From NCBI GenBank assembly GCA_001830475.1, contig MIAC01000262.1, positions 1-7,602 on the forward strand: 7,602 bases of DNA, in the 5' to 3' direction. A program made the translations under genes and the position numbers. The notes under the pieces are model-generated. The model was not told the DNA's origin. It ran no database searches and saw nothing but the letters and a program-made list of their open reading frames with translations. Each line of letters opens with the position of its first letter. Within the stretch, counting starts at the first letter, position 1. This document shows, piece by piece, positions 5,114 through 7,602 of the stretch. This DNA comes from Rhodospirillales bacterium RIFCSPLOWO2_12_FULL_67_15. GTDB taxonomy: Bacteria; Pseudomonadota; Alphaproteobacteria; Rhodospirillales; 2-12-FULL-67-15.

Positions 5114-6241
5114 ATGACGCACGGCGCCGTTTATCTCGACCACAACGCGACCACCCCGCTTCGGCCCCAAGCCGAACGGGCGGCGGCGGCGGCGCTCGCG
5201 CGGACCGGCAATCCGTCGTCGGTCCATCGCTTCGGCCGCGCCGTGCGCCGCACGGTCGAGGACGCCCGCGAACGGATCGCCGCATGCGTCGGCGCGCGCC
5301 CCGACTCCGTGATTTTCACCTCGGGCGGAACCGAGGCCAACGCCCTCGCCCTTCGCGGCTCCGGCCGCGCGCGCATCGTCGTTTCCGCCGTCGAGCACGC
5401 CTCGGTGCTCGCCGCCGCGCCCGAGGCCGCGCGCGTGCCCGTGACTCAAGATGGCGTGATCGAGCTCGATGCTCTCGAAGCCGCGCTCGCCGCCGATCCC
5501 CGGCCGGCGCTGGTCTCGCTCATGCTCGCCAACAACGAAACCGGCGCGATCCAGCCGGTGGCCGAGGCCGCCGAGATCGCGCGGCGCCATGGCGCGCTCC
5601 TGCATTGCGACGCGGTCCAGGCGGCGGGGAAGATTCCGATCGACGTGGCCGGCCTCGGCGCGCACCTTCTGACTCTTTCCGCCCACAAGCTCGGCGGGCC
5701 GATGGGCGTCGGCGCGTTGGTGGCGGGCGATGCCGTGCCGCTCGAAGCCCTGCTCAAGGGCGGCGGGCAGGAACGGGGCTTAAGGGCCGGAACCGAAAAC
5801 GTCTCCGGCATCGCCGGATTCGCCGCCGCCGTCGAAGCCGCGGCGGCCGAGCTCGGCCGGTTCGGCCGCCTCGCCGCTTGGCGCGACGGGCTCGAGGCGC
5901 GGGCGCAGGCCGCGGTGCCGTCCGCGCGGGTCCTGGGCGCGGCCGCGGCGCGCCTCGCCAACACCAGCTGCTTAGCACTTCCCGGCGTCGCGGCCGAGAC
6001 CCAGGTGATCGCGCTCGATCTCGCCGGCGTCGCGGTCAGCGCCGGGTCCGCATGCTCGTCGGGCAAGGTCGGGCCGAGCCACGTCCTCGCCGCCATGGGC
6101 GTGGGCGAAGACATCGCCGCCTCGGCGATCCGGGTCAGCCTCGGCTGGTCGAGCGCCGAGACCGACGTCGAGCGGTTCCTCGAAGCCTGGACCGCGCTCG
6201 CCGCCCGGACCGCGCCGAGGGCCCAGGAATCGGCCGCGTGA
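5114..6241 (+). CDS. Cysteine desulfurase, NifS/IscS-like (first paralogue)
   Basis: This 375-aa PLP enzyme of the class V aminotransferase fold converts cysteine to alanine and holds the released sulfur as a persulfide. Conserved sites are YLDHNATTP (7-15), TSGGTEAN (69-76), H95 over the PLP ring, NNETGAIQP (140-148), D166 and Q169, the PLP lysine K192 in [24 protein letters not shown] (216-229) and the catalytic loop [15 protein letters not shown] with C314. The set is complete, so the enzyme should be active. It lacks the C-terminal IscU-docking tail found in the next gene, so its sulfur acceptor is probably different or less strict. I chose ATG 5114 ([11 protein letters not shown]). The in-frame ATG at 5069 lies in the stem-loop and adds 15 unconserved residues. 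The ribosome site is weak (GAG, 6 nt). iscS begins 34 nt after the stop. Rickettsia also has a second desulfurase-like gene beside iscS, so this pairing may be old. Confidence 0.92.
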   Translation: MTHGAVYLDHNATTPLRPQAERAAAAALARTGNPSSVHRFGRAVRRTVEDARERIAACVGARPDSVIFTSGGTEANALALRGSGRARIVVSAVEHASVLAAAPEAARVPVTQDGVIELDALEAALAADPRPALVSLMLANNETGAIQPVAEAAEIARRHGALLHCDAVQAAGKIPIDVAGLGAHLLTLSAHKLGGPMGVGALVAGDAVPLEALLKGGGQERGLRAGTENVSGIAGFAAAVEAAAAELGRFGRLAAWRDGLEARAQAAVPSARVLGAAAARLANTSCLALPGVAAETQVIALDLAGVAVSAGSACSSGKVGPSHVLAAMGVGEDIAASAIRVSLGWSSAETDVERFLEAWTALAARTAPRAQESAA

Positions 6242-6275
6242 CGGACGAAGGATAAGCCAGAGGGACATCCGAGCC

Positions 6276-7556
6276 ATGAGAGCCAACCAAGCGACAGCCA
6301 AGATCGAGAACGCGGTTCGCACCGCGCTGAATCATCCGCGCGGCGACGGCGCGCCCATCTATCTCGACTACCAGGCGACGACGCCGACCGATCCGCGCGT
6401 GCTCGAGTTAATGCTGCCCCACTTCAACGCCCGCTTCGGCAATCCGCACTCGCGCAACCATGCCTACGGCTGGCGCGCCGAGGACGCGGTCGAGACCGCG
6501 CGCGGGCAGATCGCGAGCCTGATCAAGGCCAACCCCAAGGAGATCATCTTCACCTCCGGCGCGACCGAATCCAACAACCTCGCGATCAAGGGCGTCGCCC
6601 ATTTCTACAAGGACAAGAAGGACCACATCATCACCTGCGTCACCGAGCACAAATGCGTGCTCGATGCCTGCCGGCATTTGGAGCAGGAAGGTTTCCGCGT
6701 CACCTATCTGCCGGTGCGCACCGATGGCCTGATCGAGCTCGAGCGGCTCAAGGAAGCGATCACCGACAAGACCACGCTGGTTTCCATCATGACGGTCAAC
6801 AACGAGATTGGCGTCATCCAGCCGGTGCGCGAGATCGGCCGAATCTGCCGCGAACGCGGCGTCTTTTTCCACACCGACTGCGCCCAGGCGGTGGGCAAGG
6901 TCCCGCTCGACGTCGAGGACATGAACATCGACCTGATGAGCATTTCCGGCCACAAGATCTACGGACCAATGGGCATCGGCGCGCTCTTTGTCCGCCGCCG
7001 CCCGCGCGTGCGCCTGGTGCCGCTGTTCAACGGCGGCGGGCAGGAGCGCGGCATGCGCTCGGGAACCTTGCCCTTGCCGCTCTGCGTCGGCCTCGGCGCG
7101 GCCTGCGCCATCGCCGAAAAGGAGATGGGCGCGGAAGCGGAGCGCCTCATGGCCTTGCGCGACCGTCTCAACAACCGGCTCAAGCAGCGGCTGTCGGAGA
7201 TCTATCTCAACGGCGACCTCGAGCACCGGATTCCCGGCAATCTCAACATCAGCTTCGCCTACGTCGAGGGCGAGGGGCTGATGATGGGCCTCAAGGATTT
7301 GGCGGTGTCCTCGGGTTCGGCCTGCACCTCGGCCTCGCTCGAGCCTTCCTACGTGCTCCGCGCCCTTGGGGTGGAAGAGGAGCTTGCGCACACGTCCTTG
7401 CGCCTCGGGCTCGGACGCTTCACCACCGAAGCCGAAGTGGATTACGCCGCCGACCGGATCGCGTCCGAGGTCGAACGGCTGCGCGCCATGAGCCCGCTCT
7501 GGGAAATGGCGCAGGAAGGAATCGACATCAAATCGATCAAATGGGCCGAGCATTGA
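6276..7556 (+). CDS. iscS: Cysteine desulfurase IscS
   Basis: This 426-aa PLP enzyme is the sulfur donor for Fe-S assembly on IscU and for other thiolation pathways. Landmarks are [10 protein letters not shown] (28-37), TSGATESNN (93-101), H125, NNEIGVIQP (175-183), D201 and Q204, H226 and the PLP lysine K227 in [24 protein letters not shown] (253-266), and the mobile loop [21 protein letters not shown] with catalytic C350. The C-terminus, [21 protein letters not shown], matches the conserved IscU-binding tail of IscS. The protein is about 22 residues longer than E. coli IscS at the N-terminus. No internal methionine offers a shorter start, and AGGG lies 11 nt before the ATG. It follows the first desulfurase by 34 nt and is almost certainly co-transcribed with it. 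Its coding sequence contains more lysine and asparagine than the alanine-rich paralogue, consistent with stronger conservation. Confidence 0.96.
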   Translation: MRANQATAKIENAVRTALNHPRGDGAPIYLDYQATTPTDPRVLELMLPHFNARFGNPHSRNHAYGWRAEDAVETARGQIASLIKANPKEIIFTSGATESNNLAIKGVAHFYKDKKDHIITCVTEHKCVLDACRHLEQEGFRVTYLPVRTDGLIELERLKEAITDKTTLVSIMTVNNEIGVIQPVREIGRICRERGVFFHTDCAQAVGKVPLDVEDMNIDLMSISGHKIYGPMGIGALFVRRRPRVRLVPLFNGGGQERGMRSGTLPLPLCVGLGAACAIAEKEMGAEAERLMALRDRLNNRLKQRLSEIYLNGDLEHRIPGNLNISFAYVEGEGLMMGLKDLAVSSGSACTSASLEPSYVLRALGVEEELAHTSLRLGLGRFTTEAEVDYAADRIASEVERLRAMSPLWEMAQEGIDIKSIKWAEH

Positions 7557-7593
7557 GCGGCCCCCTACCCAACTCGCCGACAACCGACTACAT

Positions 7594-7602
7594 ATGAGCA
7601 AA
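7594..7602 (+). CDS. Possible start of the next gene (partial)
   Basis: An ATG at 7594 followed by AGC AAA (Met-Ser-Lys) reaches the right edge, 37 nt after iscS. By context the next gene would be iscU or another isc component, but three codons cannot identify it and no clear ribosome site is visible. Confidence 0.3.

Noticed and set aside
4568..5686. Long minus-strand open frame antisense to iscR and the first desulfurase
   Set aside because: It has no recognisable domain, and the opposite strand codes for clearly conserved proteins.
6408..7601. Long minus-strand open frame antisense to iscS
   Set aside because: It is a frame shadow of iscS with a low-complexity translation and no motif.
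1..7602. tRNA or rRNA genes, CRISPR arrays, insertion sequences or phage genes
   Set aside because: I saw no cloverleaf, repeat-spacer pattern, transposase motif or paired terminal repeats. Apart from the partial RHH gene, the content is ordinary chromosomal genes.

Overview
The window looks like core chromosome from a GC-rich alphaproteobacterium, probably of the Rhodospirillales type. This is inferred from the very high GC content of the coding regions, the EpsC-type serine acetyltransferase placed directly before an isc cluster, the two cysteine desulfurases in tandem and the style of the TyrRS (a KMGKT loop). No species can be named from the sequence alone.

Left part (1-2786). The 5' end of a ribbon-helix-helix (RHH) protein gene runs off the left edge on the minus strand. 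It has its own sigma70-like promoter, and three GTAATC repeats at exact 10-bp spacing overlap that promoter. Next comes tyrS (tyrosyl-tRNA synthetase, minus strand), which is divergent from anmK (anhydro-N-acetylmuramic acid kinase, plus strand) across a 114-bp gap. anmK converges on a small alpha/beta hydrolase gene, and the gap between them holds three GC-rich stem-loops in a row.

Middle (2882-3780). The alpha/beta hydrolase gene (minus) and cysE (plus) diverge from a 251-bp spacer that is strikingly AT-rich for this genome. The spacer carries a good TTGACT-17-TATATA promoter toward cysE. Two overlapping, tandem, roughly palindromic sites begin at its -10 region and cover the expected transcription start.

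Right part (3781-7602). A co-directional cluster runs cysE, iscR, a NifS/IscS-like cysteine desulfurase, then iscS. Serine acetyltransferase makes the cysteine precursor O-acetylserine, the desulfurases take sulfur from cysteine, and IscR senses Fe-S status. The cluster therefore links cysteine supply to Fe-S cluster assembly. iscU and the rest of the isc genes would be expected just beyond the right edge. A perfect 10-bp stem-loop sits between iscR and the first desulfurase, where it could separate iscR expression from the downstream genes.

I found no wholly new multi-gene system. The observations most worth a second look are regulatory: the phased operator at the RHH gene, the tandem dyads at the cysE promoter, and the iscR-desulfurase stem-loop. 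Beyond these are the CysE coiled-coil tail and the tandem desulfurase paralogues.
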